From positions 5,146,001 through 5,210,000 of the forward strand of contig NZ_CP017641.1 in NCBI RefSeq assembly GCF_001983935.1: DNA of 64,000 bases. The letters are read 5' to 3'. The notes beneath the pieces are model-generated. The model did not search any database, was not told the DNA's origin, and saw nothing but the letters and a program-made list of their open reading frames with translations. Shown here piece by piece: positions 28,719 to 36,953 of this stretch. Each line of letters opens with the position of its first letter. Position 1 is the stretch's first letter. Made by a program: the position numbers and the translations under genes. The stretch comes from Fuerstiella marisgermanici (lineage in GTDB: Bacteria; Planctomycetota; Planctomycetia; Planctomycetales; Planctomycetaceae).

Positions 28719-28737
28719 CGTTGTAACAACTACAACG
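28719..28737. promoter_or_regulatory. Candidate operator palindrome
   Basis: CGTTGTA-ACAAC-TACAACG is a perfect 7-bp inverted repeat with a 5-bp spacer. It lies in the divergent region between the Cys-rich gene (minus) and the candidate ncRNA (plus). Spacing and symmetry fit a dimeric repressor or activator site; the regulator is unknown. Confidence 0.5.
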
Positions 28738-28747
28738 TTTTTGCAGT

Positions 28748-28804
28748 GTAGAATTTGCAATCGAGGTCACTCAGCCGAGCGGTCGCCTCGGTCCGCGATT
28801 CTAC
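28748..28804. other. Long imperfect hairpin upstream of candidate ncRNA
   Basis: GTAGAAT...CGAGG at the left pairs with CCTCG...ATTCTAC at the right. The outer 7-bp and inner 5-bp helices are separated by a partly paired region. It could be part of a longer transcript or a DNA palindrome. A TATAAA at about 28840 lies between this and the hairpin array. Confidence 0.45.
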
Positions 28805-28861
28805 GACGAAAAACAAGCAATACACATAAGCTGTTTGTATAAAACAACTTAGACTCACTCC

Positions 28862-29157
28862 ACCACTTCCCGAAGTGGCCAGCCGTTGCAGTTACCCGAC
28901 GTTTGGCATCATCGTTGCAATGTCTATTGGGCAGAGAGAGACTGGTTCGGAGTGAGATCCTGAACCCACTGGCTGCCCTGAGAAAGCAGCCGCTGCCCCT
29001 GAGGCAGCCAAGCGATTGAGAGACAGTGGCTCGCCTGAGAAACGAGCCCGAGTCGAAGAGAGAGAGACGGGAGGTACGCTTTTCAGGCCTGAGAGACCTG
29101 AATGCCTCCAACCTGAAAAAGGCCATCGGATTCAAGGAATTCCGATCGGCCTTTTTT
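28862..29157 (+). ncRNA. Candidate structured ncRNA with repeated CCTGAGARA hairpin loops
   Basis: The region has no ORF with coding character but holds a series of perfect stems. They are CCACTTC/GAAGTGG (28863-28878), GGTTC/GAACC (28944-28966), GGCTGC-CCTGAGAAA-GCAGCC (28971-28991), GCTGCC-CCTGA-GGCAGC (28992-29008), GGCTCG-CCTGAGAAA-CGAGCC (29028-29048) and TTCAGG-CCTGAGAGA-CCTGAA (29082-29102). Stem sequences differ while the loops stay nearly the same, which points to selection on loop sequence. An intrinsic terminator ends the unit, 67 bases before the next start codon. The 5' end is not defined. No Rfam family is recognised by eye. Confidence 0.6.
29116..29156 (+). terminator. Rho-independent terminator of the candidate ncRNA
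   Basis: AAAAAGGCCATCGGA pairs with TCCGATCGGCCTTTTTT (one bulged C), followed by a T run at 29152-29157. It precedes the DUF1501 start by 67 bases, so upstream transcription should stop before that gene. Confidence 0.85.
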
Positions 29158-29223
29158 CATGCGCGCTGACGGCCTATGGTAGAATCAAATGACACTCACC
29201 GTTCATTCTGACCGAACGCCATC

Positions 29224-30666
29224 ATGCCACGAAACACCGATCATCATTGCCGCCGATACCTGTCGCTAAACGGAACTCGCCGCGACATGTTGACCAAATG
29301 TGCCACCGGTTTCGGTGCGGTCGCATTGGCCGGATTGCTAAACGATGCCCAGGCGGCGCCCGACCGTTCGACAAATCCCTTCGCGCCAAAGGAAACTCAC
29401 TTCGACGCGAAGGCCCGCAGCGTGATTTTCCTGTACATGGACGGCGGCGTGTCGCAGGTGGATTCCTTCGACCCCAAACCGCGGTTGGATGAGCAGGACG
29501 GGAAGCCGTTTCCAGTTAAGACCGAACCGACTCAGTTCAACAATATTGGCAACACATTGGCCAGCCCGTGGAAGTTTCAGCAATATGGCGAAAGCGGAAT
29601 CCCCGTCAGCGATCTGTTTCCACACGTGGCCAAACATGTGGATGACCTCGCCGTCATTCGTTCGATGGTGTCGAACTTTCCAGAACACACCAACGCTAAC
29701 TACTTTCTGCATACCGGACACGGCCAGCAGGGACGGCCGAGCATGGGGGCATGGTTCGGTTACGGCCTCGGTACCGAATGCCAGGACCTGCCGCATTACG
29801 TGATTCTGAATGGTGGCCTGATTCCGCCGGGCGGCCTCGACAACTTCGGAAGCGGTTTTCTGCCTGCCAGTTATCAGGGATCTGTCTTTGCGAATTCGAA
29901 CCCGCCAGTCGCAGACATCAAACGCCGCGAAGCCAGCGATGCACTGCAGCGACGTAAGCTGGACCTGATTCGCACGCTCGACCAGAAAACACTGGAACGC
30001 TACCAGCACAACGACCAAATTGAATCGGCCATCGCAAATTATGAGCTCGCCGCGCGCATGCAAATGGCCGTACCGGAACTCACAAATTTGCAGAACGAAA
30101 CTCAGGAAACTCAATCCGCGTACGGCATGCACGACGAGTTCAAGAACACTCAGACATTTGGCCGACAGTGCCTGATTGCTCGCCGTCTGGTCGAACGGGG
30201 AGTGCGGTTTATTCAGTTGACGTGCCCTGGCGGCAACGGCGATCGGTGGGACCAGCACAGCAATCTGAAGGACGGCCATACAAAGAATGCAAAGAGTGTC
30301 GACCAGCCCATTGCCGCATTACTGGCTGATCTCAAAGAGCGCGGCCTGCTGGATTCGACGCTGGTCGTGTTCACCGGTGAGTTCGGTCGCACGCCGTTCG
30401 CTCAGGGCAAAGACGGACGCGACCACAATCAGTATGGTTTTTCACTGTGGCTGGCCGGCGGCGGAGTCAAAGGCGGCACTGTGTACGGTGCGACGGACGA
30501 GTTCGGTTACAAAGCGGTCGAGAACAAGGTCGAAATTCACGACCTGCACGCGACCATGTTGCACCTTTGCGGAGTGGACCACGAACGCCAAACATACCGG
30601 TTTAGCGGTCGCGACATGCGGCTGACCGACGTCCACGGACACGTAGTCAAAGACGTGTTGGCCTGA
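29224..30666 (+). CDS. DUF1501 domain protein (exported, sulfatase-like fold)
   Basis: 480 residues. An N-terminal SLNGTRRDMLTKCATGFGAVALAGLL segment resembles a Tat signal. SVIFLYMDGGVSQVDSFDPKP is the DUF1501 opening, and the alkaline-phosphatase-like fold is suggested by TLVVFTGEFGRTPF and GRDHNQYGFSLWLAGGGVKGG. The C-terminus has HDLHATMLHLCGVDH. In planctomycetes these usually pair with a DUF1549/DUF1553 cytochrome-like protein; none is adjacent here. Enzymatic activity is unknown. Convergent with the thioesterase gene, with only two bases between stops. Confidence 0.9.
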   Translation: MPRNTDHHCRRYLSLNGTRRDMLTKCATGFGAVALAGLLNDAQAAPDRSTNPFAPKETHFDAKARSVIFLYMDGGVSQVDSFDPKPRLDEQDGKPFPVKTEPTQFNNIGNTLASPWKFQQYGESGIPVSDLFPHVAKHVDDLAVIRSMVSNFPEHTNANYFLHTGHGQQGRPSMGAWFGYGLGTECQDLPHYVILNGGLIPPGGLDNFGSGFLPASYQGSVFANSNPPVADIKRREASDALQRRKLDLIRTLDQKTLERYQHNDQIESAIANYELAARMQMAVPELTNLQNETQETQSAYGMHDEFKNTQTFGRQCLIARRLVERGVRFIQLTCPGGNGDRWDQHSNLKDGHTKNAKSVDQPIAALLADLKERGLLDSTLVVFTGEFGRTPFAQGKDGRDHNQYGFSLWLAGGGVKGGTVYGATDEFGYKAVENKVEIHDLHATMLHLCGVDHERQTYRFSGRDMRLTDVHGHVVKDVLA

Positions 30667-30668
30667 CG

Positions 30669-31118
30669 TTATTTGTCTTCGAATCCAGCTCTTAATGATT
30701 CTGGAATTCGTACCGGGCGATTGGCCGCGTAATCGAACACGACCAGGACTGATTTGCCAAATGCGACCACCGCCTGTTGGTTTTGACTGAACACCGCATG
30801 TTCAACATCGACGCTGGTGCGACCGATTCGTTCCGTACGCGAACCAATGTGCACGGTGTCCGGAAAGTGGAGCTGCCGCTTATAGTCGCAGTGGACTGAT
30901 GCGAGAATAGGACCGATGCCGCCGGTCGCCATCGTCACCTCGGACGTCACCGAATCCAGCAAGTCAACTCGCGCGGATTCCAGCCAGCGAATATACACAA
31001 CGTTATTCACGTGGCCGAACGCATCCATATCTCCCCACTGCACCGGAATCGTTGTGATCGTCCGGTATTCCCGTAGCGCTTCAGAAACGCCCGGCGGCAG
31101 GTTGTCCTGAACAGGCAT
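30669..31118 (-). CDS. Acyl-CoA thioesterase, 4HBT hotdog fold
   Basis: 149 residues. QWGDMDAFGHVNNVVYIRWLESARVDLLD (about 26-54) is the 4-hydroxybenzoyl-CoA thioesterase/YbgC signature, with the catalytic Asp in MDAFGHVNN. It hydrolyses acyl-CoA thioesters; substrate length is unknown. It starts five bases after the stop of the CopD-like gene on the same strand, so the two are probably cotranscribed. No signal peptide; cytosolic. Confidence 0.9.
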   Translation of the reverse strand: MPVQDNLPPGVSEALREYRTITTIPVQWGDMDAFGHVNNVVYIRWLESARVDLLDSVTSEVTMATGGIGPILASVHCDYKRQLHFPDTVHIGSRTERIGRTSVDVEHAVFSQNQQAVVAFGKSVLVVFDYAANRPVRIPESLRAGFEDK

Positions 31119-31123
31119 CGCGA

Positions 31124-31612
31124 CTACTCAACTACTGCTGTGTCGGCGACTTCTGAGCTTTCCTGAGCAGCCGCGCTGTAGGGACGCACTTTGACGAACC
31201 CGGAAATCCCCACGATGACGGCGGCCAGCAATAGCATGATGGCTGTCCACTTCTTCGACTGATCACGAAATTTCTGAGTGCCCGGTTTGTTACCAACGAG
31301 GGCCGATGCCAGGAAAAAGACAGCCAGAGCCAGCAGAATCTTTGTGCCGACAAGTGGGTGATAGAGCTTGTCGCCTTTGTGCTTGGGAATCATCAGCATG
31401 TAGTTGTACAGGCCGCTGATCAGAAACAGGGCGATCCCGCCGTGAACAAACTTCTTCCACCGTTCGCGGATTCGTCCGATCAGGTCTGTCGAATCGCCTT
31501 CCAGCGACGGCACGACGACCAGACGAAAAAACGCCGTCCCGCCGACTAATACAATTGCGGTTCCGATGTGTGCCCAGCGAGAGATGACGGCAAGAATCAG
31601 TTCAGGGTCCAT
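31124..31612 (-). CDS. CopD-like four-helix membrane protein
   Basis: 162 residues from ATG 31612. The longer frame to 31738 adds 42 residues without character. Four hydrophobic helices (about 8-30, 55-70, 86-104, 117-135). MDPELILAVISRWAHIGTAIVLVGGTAFFRLVV with His15 in the first helix, and HGGIALFLISGLYNY, resemble CopD/DUF2269-type proteins, some of which bind haem or copper. Ligand not demonstrated. It is upstream of the thioesterase in a two-gene unit. Confidence 0.68.
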   Translation of the reverse strand: MDPELILAVISRWAHIGTAIVLVGGTAFFRLVVVPSLEGDSTDLIGRIRERWKKFVHGGIALFLISGLYNYMLMIPKHKGDKLYHPLVGTKILLALAVFFLASALVGNKPGTQKFRDQSKKWTAIMLLLAAVIVGISGFVKVRPYSAAAQESSEVADTAVVE

Positions 31613-31829
31613 GATTGTTCTCGTTACTTTCAAAGAAGTGTCAGCATTCGCCACAGATGTTAGCGCGACGTCACTATTTTGGCCAGTCAGCATCTTGCCT
31701 GCGGCTCGATTCCTGAAATGGCGCAGACCGGATATCAAAACCTGTGCTCGGTGACTGCAACGGCTACAATCAAGGCTGCCAAACTTACGACCTTCGCCGC
31801 TTCCATTGCTCCTGTTTAGGCACTTACCT

Positions 31830-33107
31830 GTGATTGCCGCTCAGATCATCGCCGCCAAACGCGACGGCCGTTCGTTGACCGACGACGAGATTGCCTTTTT
31901 TGTGCAAGGCTACGCCGACGAATCGATCCCTGACTATCAAATGTCGGCTCTGGCAATGGCCATCTTTCTCAACGGCATGGACGAACGCGAAACCGCATCG
32001 CTGACGGCGCAGATGCTCAATTCGGGAACGCAACTAAATTGGCCGGACGATGGCGTGCTTCGCGTCGACAAGCATTCGACGGGGGGCGTCGGCGACAAGG
32101 TCTCCCTTCCGCTGGCTCCGTTGCTGGCCTGCTGTGGATTCCAGGTACCCATGCTGTCCGGACGCGGACTTGGACCCACCGGCGGAACACTCGACAAACT
32201 GGAATCCATCCCCGGCTTTCGCACGGATTTGTCACTGTCGGAAATTACCACACTCACTCAGCAAGTCGGCTGCGTGATCACCGGAGCGTCCGCCGAACTG
32301 GCTCCAGCAGATCGTCGCCTTTACGCGCTTCGGGACGTTACCGCAACGGTGCAGTCCATTCCGTTGATCACCGCCAGTATTATGAGTAAGAAACTGGCGG
32401 AGTCGCTGGACGCCTTGGTGCTGGACGTGAAGTTCGGATCGGGGGCCTTTATGAAGACACGGGAACGAGCGACCATGTTGGCCGAATCGCTGGTGGCCAC
32501 TGGTGAACGCATGGGCGTGAAGACGACCGCATTGCTGACGGACATGAACCAACCTCTGGGACGCATGTGCGGCAATGCCGTTGAGGTGCTCGAATCGATC
32601 GACGTACTGAAAGGTGAAGGACCTCCGGACGTGCGGGAGCTCACAATCGAGCTCGCTGCTGAGCTGCTGCTGACAACTCAGGCAAAATCCACAATGCAAG
32701 CCGCTCGGGAATTGGCGACTTCGGCTCTGGACAGCGGTGCCGCGTTCGAAAAATTCGAACAGATGGTGGCGGCTCAAGGTGGACAGCCGTCCGCCGCGCT
32801 AAAAGTAGCTGATGCGGCAGAAGTATCGGCGCAGCAAGCTGGCTTCGTGTCGGCGATCGATACGGAGCAACTGGGCATGGCCGTCATCGCGATGGGCGGC
32901 GGAAGGCAAAAGGTGTCGGACACGATCGATCATGCCGTCGGCCTGGAAATGCTGGTACGGATTGGGGACGAAGTACAGCCTGGGCAACCGTTGGTCCGTC
33001 TGTTTTGTCCCAGACCGGCCGCCCACGCCGACAACATTCGAAAAGCGATTTCAATTGGTGAGGAAGCCTATCGTCCCGATCTGATTGCCGAACGAATCAC
33101 AGCTTAA
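31830..33107 (+). CDS. deoA: Pyrimidine-nucleoside / thymidine phosphorylase
   Basis: 425 residues from GTG 31830, where the family N-terminus (AAQIIAAKRDGRSLTDDEI) begins. A TTG at 31806 would add eight residues. It splits thymidine or uridine with phosphate to base plus (deoxy)ribose 1-phosphate. VDKHSTGGVGDKVSLPLAPLLA is the phosphate-binding signature, and SGRGLGPTGGTLDKLESIPG is the next conserved block. KFGSGAFM is present. The C-terminal PYNP domain extends through about residue 420. Whether it is DeoA or Pdp is not resolved. Confidence 0.93.
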   Translation: MIAAQIIAAKRDGRSLTDDEIAFFVQGYADESIPDYQMSALAMAIFLNGMDERETASLTAQMLNSGTQLNWPDDGVLRVDKHSTGGVGDKVSLPLAPLLACCGFQVPMLSGRGLGPTGGTLDKLESIPGFRTDLSLSEITTLTQQVGCVITGASAELAPADRRLYALRDVTATVQSIPLITASIMSKKLAESLDALVLDVKFGSGAFMKTRERATMLAESLVATGERMGVKTTALLTDMNQPLGRMCGNAVEVLESIDVLKGEGPPDVRELTIELAAELLLTTQAKSTMQAARELATSALDSGAAFEKFEQMVAAQGGQPSAALKVADAAEVSAQQAGFVSAIDTEQLGMAVIAMGGGRQKVSDTIDHAVGLEMLVRIGDEVQPGQPLVRLFCPRPAAHADNIRKAISIGEEAYRPDLIAERITA

Positions 33108-33461
33108 ATGCCGTCTGCAAAGCATGGTTGTGGTACAAATCCCGCTCGGATTCCGCTACTCCGACAGACTGCCAGAACCACCGCATTGCGCACAGACGTT
33201 CACCGCCGTGGCGAATCTCACTGCCTATATATCGCGTTAATGTCGGCAGTCCAGCAAAAGTTTTCCGAACGTGCAGGTCGAGTACCGTATCTGCTGGCTC
33301 ACCTTGAATCTTGCAGATCGAAACCTTTACCTTGGGATGAAAGCAGGTATCCTAGGGGCGGCTCGGGGTGCGAGTACTCCAGCATCCTTCTTCCCCAGAA
33401 CCTTTATTCGTTTGCCAGCGACCACTGGTTCTCCCTCTCCCATCCACGAAGTACTGATGTC
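33108..33461. other. Leader region before the zinc-ribbon protein
   Basis: 354 bases. The downstream frame is open through it, but the implied residues show no domain, and the zinc ribbon starts at 33462. No repeat, tRNA or terminator was recognised. It probably contains the promoter of the next gene. Confidence 0.5.
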
Positions 33462-34448
33462 ATGTCTGTGACAGTGACTTGCACTGAATGCGACGCCGAA
33501 TTCGAGGCCTCAGCAGCGAAGACCGGACAACCCGTTCCCTGTCCCGAATGTGACGCGGAAAACAAAGTGCCGCGCCGGCGTAGCAGCGAACGATCGGGCC
33601 GCCACGCGAGGCCCGGTGCCAGCGAAAAATCCGGGCGGCACTCGCGTCCACGAGGCAGTGAGCAGTCCGGTCGGCACCCGCGACCAGGCGAATCGGTTAC
33701 CCGGCGTCCCGGCACTGAGGGTGGCGTATCAACGACGAAGGTCGCTTTAATCGGCGTCAGCGTGTTGGTGTTTGGCATCCTCGCGATGGTCACGGCGAAA
33801 TTCGTGATGACGCCGGACATCGAATACCCGGAAGACAATGTGGCCGACAACCAACCGTCAAACGGCGATTCGACTGGCGACACTGCAAACGGCGCTGCAG
33901 ATGGCAACGCGACCACGGTGGTCAGCGACAATGCAACCCAGCCCGAAAACGCAACGCAAACACCAGTAACGCCGGTCACGAATACTCAGACGACCAGCCC
34001 GTCCGGCGAGCCGATCGTCGACGCAACTGGCAGCGACCGAGCTCGCCAAATCATGGCGGCGATGACGGACGCGGCCGTTCACCGGAGTCAGTTCACTCAG
34101 GATGCACGAGGCGACATTGGCCGCGCCGTGGAAACTGGTGTGCGAGCGGCCCTGGAAGGTTGCAAGCTGACGTATCGAGCGGGGAACGCCGAACCTGTGA
34201 TGAACATTCATCTGGACGTCCGTCAGCAGGGCGGCTCACAGAAGCTCTGGATGTCCGCTGAACTGCTGGCCAAACATGGCGACCAAACGGTGCGAGTCTG
34301 GGAGCGAAAAGGCAGCATCACAACCGTCGACGACAAGGCGCTGAAGTCAGGCGTTGTGCCAAGAATTGATCGCGATCTCAACCAGTTCTTCCGCAACCTC
34401 CGCGCCGAATTCATTGAAGCTCGCCAGCAAGCTCGAGCTGGTGTGTGA
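33462..34448 (+). CDS. Zinc-ribbon membrane protein with SGRH repeats
   Basis: 328 residues from ATG 33462. An N-terminal MJ0042-type zinc ribbon (CTEC at about 7-10, CPEC at 26-29) is followed by three imperfect 12-residue repeats of the form SExSGRHxRPxx (about 40-78). A single membrane helix is at about 90-112 and an Asn/Thr-rich stalk at about 115-180. The C-terminal domain of about 140 residues is not recognised. The plan suggests a cytoplasmic ribbon, one pass and an extracytoplasmic domain. Function unknown. Convergent with the next gene. Confidence 0.65.
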   Translation: MSVTVTCTECDAEFEASAAKTGQPVPCPECDAENKVPRRRSSERSGRHARPGASEKSGRHSRPRGSEQSGRHPRPGESVTRRPGTEGGVSTTKVALIGVSVLVFGILAMVTAKFVMTPDIEYPEDNVADNQPSNGDSTGDTANGAADGNATTVVSDNATQPENATQTPVTPVTNTQTTSPSGEPIVDATGSDRARQIMAAMTDAAVHRSQFTQDARGDIGRAVETGVRAALEGCKLTYRAGNAEPVMNIHLDVRQQGGSQKLWMSAELLAKHGDQTVRVWERKGSITTVDDKALKSGVVPRIDRDLNQFFRNLRAEFIEARQQARAGV

Positions 34449-34468
34449 CTCGATATGCACCGGCCCGA

Positions 34469-36520
34469 CTACTCGACGACTTCCACCGGTGCTCCAACGG
34501 TTTCTTTTTCAGTCGCTTCCTCATTGCTCACATCCTCGGGAGCCCGAAAGCGGCGCATCATTCGGTCCTGAGCGTCAATCATGCGGGCCACGTAGTAGTT
34601 CGCAACCGCTTCGCCCAGATGCAACGATGCTCGCACGCCCGCTTTGTCGGCGATCACGGTAAACGCGGCGTTGGTTTCGCCTCCGAGATCCAGGCACGGC
34701 TGAAGCAGCGGCGCTGGTTTTTCGCTGGCGCCGCCCTGGCCGAAGTTGACCGTCATTGGTGAAGGCGGGAACCAGCCAAGATTCGCGTCGGCCCATGCCA
34801 GAAAACCGGCGATGCCCGTCGGTTCGTCTTCAGGCCAGGACAACCATTTTTCAACATCGACCTTCGCCGTCAGCAGCGGCGTACGAGCCACAAGGCCGGC
34901 TTCCATGCAGCGAGCCGCCGATTTCTGCAGCATCTTGATCGCGTTTTCGCTGCCCACTGCCAGCCACAGGCAGGAGTTCTCGTGCATCAGATAAGCATGA
35001 GTGATGCTTAACCCCGTGTGGCGTTGTAGAGCGGTGAGGTCAGATTCAGGGAGCGTCATCTGAATCACCGACCGCCCATCGATTTCAACCAGCTGAAACG
35101 CCTCCAAGTCTTTTGTGGGCTCGCCGGAGTTTATGATCAGCGTGTAGATTCCGTTCAGAAGATTCGGATTGTTATCCACCTGCAAACCACCGTAGAACAC
35201 TCCGTCAGTTTCATCTGAATAGCCCACTTTCAAAAAGGCTTCGACAGTCCGGTGCTCGCTGAAGGAACTGAGCGATTCTGCCACTCGGGTTGCGGCGTCG
35301 AAGACAGTTGAGTCGTTGTTGGTGGCGTCCGCGATCGCCTGCAGCATCCACGCCGCGGCTGCATTGGGTACGCCCGCGGAATCTTCTGAAAACTTAACGC
35401 AGACATGAACGGTGGCCGCCGCGTCGTCGTTAACGATGGCGGCGAAGCGGGCGTTGCCGGAGGATATCTCGGCCAGTTGCTTCGTCAGCCCGCTGTTACG
35501 GCGTGCATCAAAGTTGATTTCTCCTCGCAGAGCCTGCTCTTCGTCGGTGGCGAGTCGCATCCACCCGTTGGTTTGTTCGACGTCGAAGATCACCGCCTTC
35601 ACCACGGCCAGACCAAGTTCAAACGACGATTTCCGCAGATCGGCGGTCGTCTGCAATTCGCCATCGCGGCGCTGCATTTGAGTTCCTGCGGTGGAGTTCA
35701 GCATGTTCCAGCCCAGTTGCTTAATCGCCATAGGGATGCGATCGAAGAATGCTTCGACGCCCATGTCGTTGCGGCTGGAAATGCTGCTAGTCAGAGATTC
35801 ACGCGTGGGTAGGTCCATGTCCCACAGCTCTTCAAAGCTGGTAGTGAAAAGCAGGTTGTCGTGAAAGCGGTGAAATTCAATAGTCGACCAGCTCTGCTCG
35901 ATCTGCTCCTTTCCATCGTTCTCAACGACCTTCGCCGACTGCTGAAACGACCGCCTACTGCTGGCATTTTGCTTGTTGACCTGTTCCACATATTCTTCGG
36001 CGGTTTGGCCTTCCGGAACATCCATTGTCCAGCTGTTCTTTCGGACCAGCTTGTAACGGCCGTCTCCACCGGTTTCGACGCTACCGTTTGGTCCGAACAT
36101 CTTTTTGCGAGCGTCAATCATGCGTTTGGCATCGGCGACATCGATAACCTGCTGAAAGTAGACCACTTCATACGATGGCAGCAGTCCCTGGACCATATAC
36201 CAAGCCGCTCCATTGATCGGCACTTCGACTTTGGACCTGAACCCTTCAAACTGCTCCATTGGCATGGACTGAAACATGGCCTTCCCGATTTCCAGCCGCT
36301 TCGCCAGCGTTTGCATGTATTCAAACATGGTGACCTGAGTGATGTCGCGGACATAGCCGACACCCAACGGCTTTTCTGCCAACCGGCCACTCAATTGAGC
36401 CACCGCCGTGGACGTCGAACAGCACAGCACAAACGCCAGCACCACAGCTGCAACACCGCGGGAAGCGAGCAGTCCTTGACCGCTCCTGACAGAACACCAT
36501 GCGGGACGAGGATGGACCAT
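34469..36520 (-). CDS. Large secreted protein, function unknown
   Basis: 683 residues from ATG 36520, whose N-terminus (RPAWCSVRSGQ, then GLLASRGVAAVVLAFVLCC ending TAVAQ) is a signal peptide. The frame is open to 36772 but that part is not protein-like and includes a terminator hairpin. No recognised domain. The mature protein is acidic, with repeated modules of about 200 residues suggested by similar stretches (YFQQVIDVADAKRMIDARKKMFG; MQRRDGELQTTADLRKSSFELGLAVV). Planctomycete genomes carry several such proteins of unknown role. Confidence 0.65.
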   Translation of the reverse strand: MVHPRPAWCSVRSGQGLLASRGVAAVVLAFVLCCSTSTAVAQLSGRLAEKPLGVGYVRDITQVTMFEYMQTLAKRLEIGKAMFQSMPMEQFEGFRSKVEVPINGAAWYMVQGLLPSYEVVYFQQVIDVADAKRMIDARKKMFGPNGSVETGGDGRYKLVRKNSWTMDVPEGQTAEEYVEQVNKQNASSRRSFQQSAKVVENDGKEQIEQSWSTIEFHRFHDNLLFTTSFEELWDMDLPTRESLTSSISSRNDMGVEAFFDRIPMAIKQLGWNMLNSTAGTQMQRRDGELQTTADLRKSSFELGLAVVKAVIFDVEQTNGWMRLATDEEQALRGEINFDARRNSGLTKQLAEISSGNARFAAIVNDDAAATVHVCVKFSEDSAGVPNAAAAWMLQAIADATNNDSTVFDAATRVAESLSSFSEHRTVEAFLKVGYSDETDGVFYGGLQVDNNPNLLNGIYTLIINSGEPTKDLEAFQLVEIDGRSVIQMTLPESDLTALQRHTGLSITHAYLMHENSCLWLAVGSENAIKMLQKSAARCMEAGLVARTPLLTAKVDVEKWLSWPEDEPTGIAGFLAWADANLGWFPPSPMTVNFGQGGASEKPAPLLQPCLDLGGETNAAFTVIADKAGVRASLHLGEAVANYYVARMIDAQDRMMRRFRAPEDVSNEEATEKETVGAPVEVVE

Positions 36521-36667
36521 GGGAGGTTGTTCCTGAACGGGGTACCGAGATCGATCAGACTGGCCGGATGTGTAGAGCGATATGCCCCTCCAGGCATCTG
36601 GCAGTCTGCGAACAATTGTGGTGGTTTCGCTGGAGAAAGCCAATTGACGGAGCCAGCTATAACGAAA

Positions 36668-36699
36668 CAAGCCCCGCACCAATGATGGTGCGGGGCTTG
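36668..36699 (-). terminator. Strong hairpin terminator downstream of tsf
   Basis: CAAGCCCCGCACC and GGTGCGGGGCTTG form a perfect 13-bp stem with loop AATGAT. On the minus strand it is followed by TTTCGTT. It lies about 255 bases after the tsf stop and before the secreted-protein start, so it probably ends the rpsB-tsf transcript. Confidence 0.8.
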
Positions 36700-36860
36700 T
36701 AAATTGTTTAAAACGATTCAGAAACCTGTTGCTGCGTTCATTGGCCGCAGCATCAGAATCCTTGCGGGGCACCGCCTCCTCAGTAGTCGCAGCACAAGTT
36801 GCCCGTCACAGAAATTCAGGCAAATGCAGTGACTTCGCCTGGCGAACGAACCACACCTTA

Positions 36861-36953
36861 CAGCAACCGACGGGAGCACCGCCGGCGCTTCAGTCTTCAA
36901 TGCGTCGCCGACTTCATCACGCCAACCGTCCGCCGGTGCGTACCGGCACGGCC
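36861..36953 (-). repeat. Dispersed 3'-end repeat, family C, copy 3
   Basis: 93 bp directly after the TAA of tsf (36954-36956). The hairpin after the stop is GCCGGT-ACGC-ACCGGC. It shares the CGGTTGGCGT and CGCCGGCGGTGCTCCCG blocks with copies at 1725 and 14202; the middle part has diverged. Confidence 0.75.

Noticed and set aside
28971-29102. TPP riboswitch suggested by repeated CTGAGA
   Set aside because: The TPP motif needs one CUGAGA followed by a specific pyrophosphate-sensor helix. Here the motif recurs in four separate hairpin loops in the wrong order and is followed by a terminator and no thiamine gene.
28767-29135. 122-residue ORF on the minus strand over the ncRNA region
   Set aside because: Arg/Ser/Leu-rich with no family resemblance, and it runs across the hairpins and terminator. 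It is better explained as a shadow frame.
33108-33461. 118-residue extension of the zinc-ribbon protein
   Set aside because: The zinc ribbon in related proteins starts at the N-terminus, and the extension has no domain. The region is probably leader.
36521-36772. 84-residue extension of the large secreted protein
   Set aside because: It would place a non-hydrophobic stretch before a clear signal peptide and runs through the terminator hairpin at 36668-36699.
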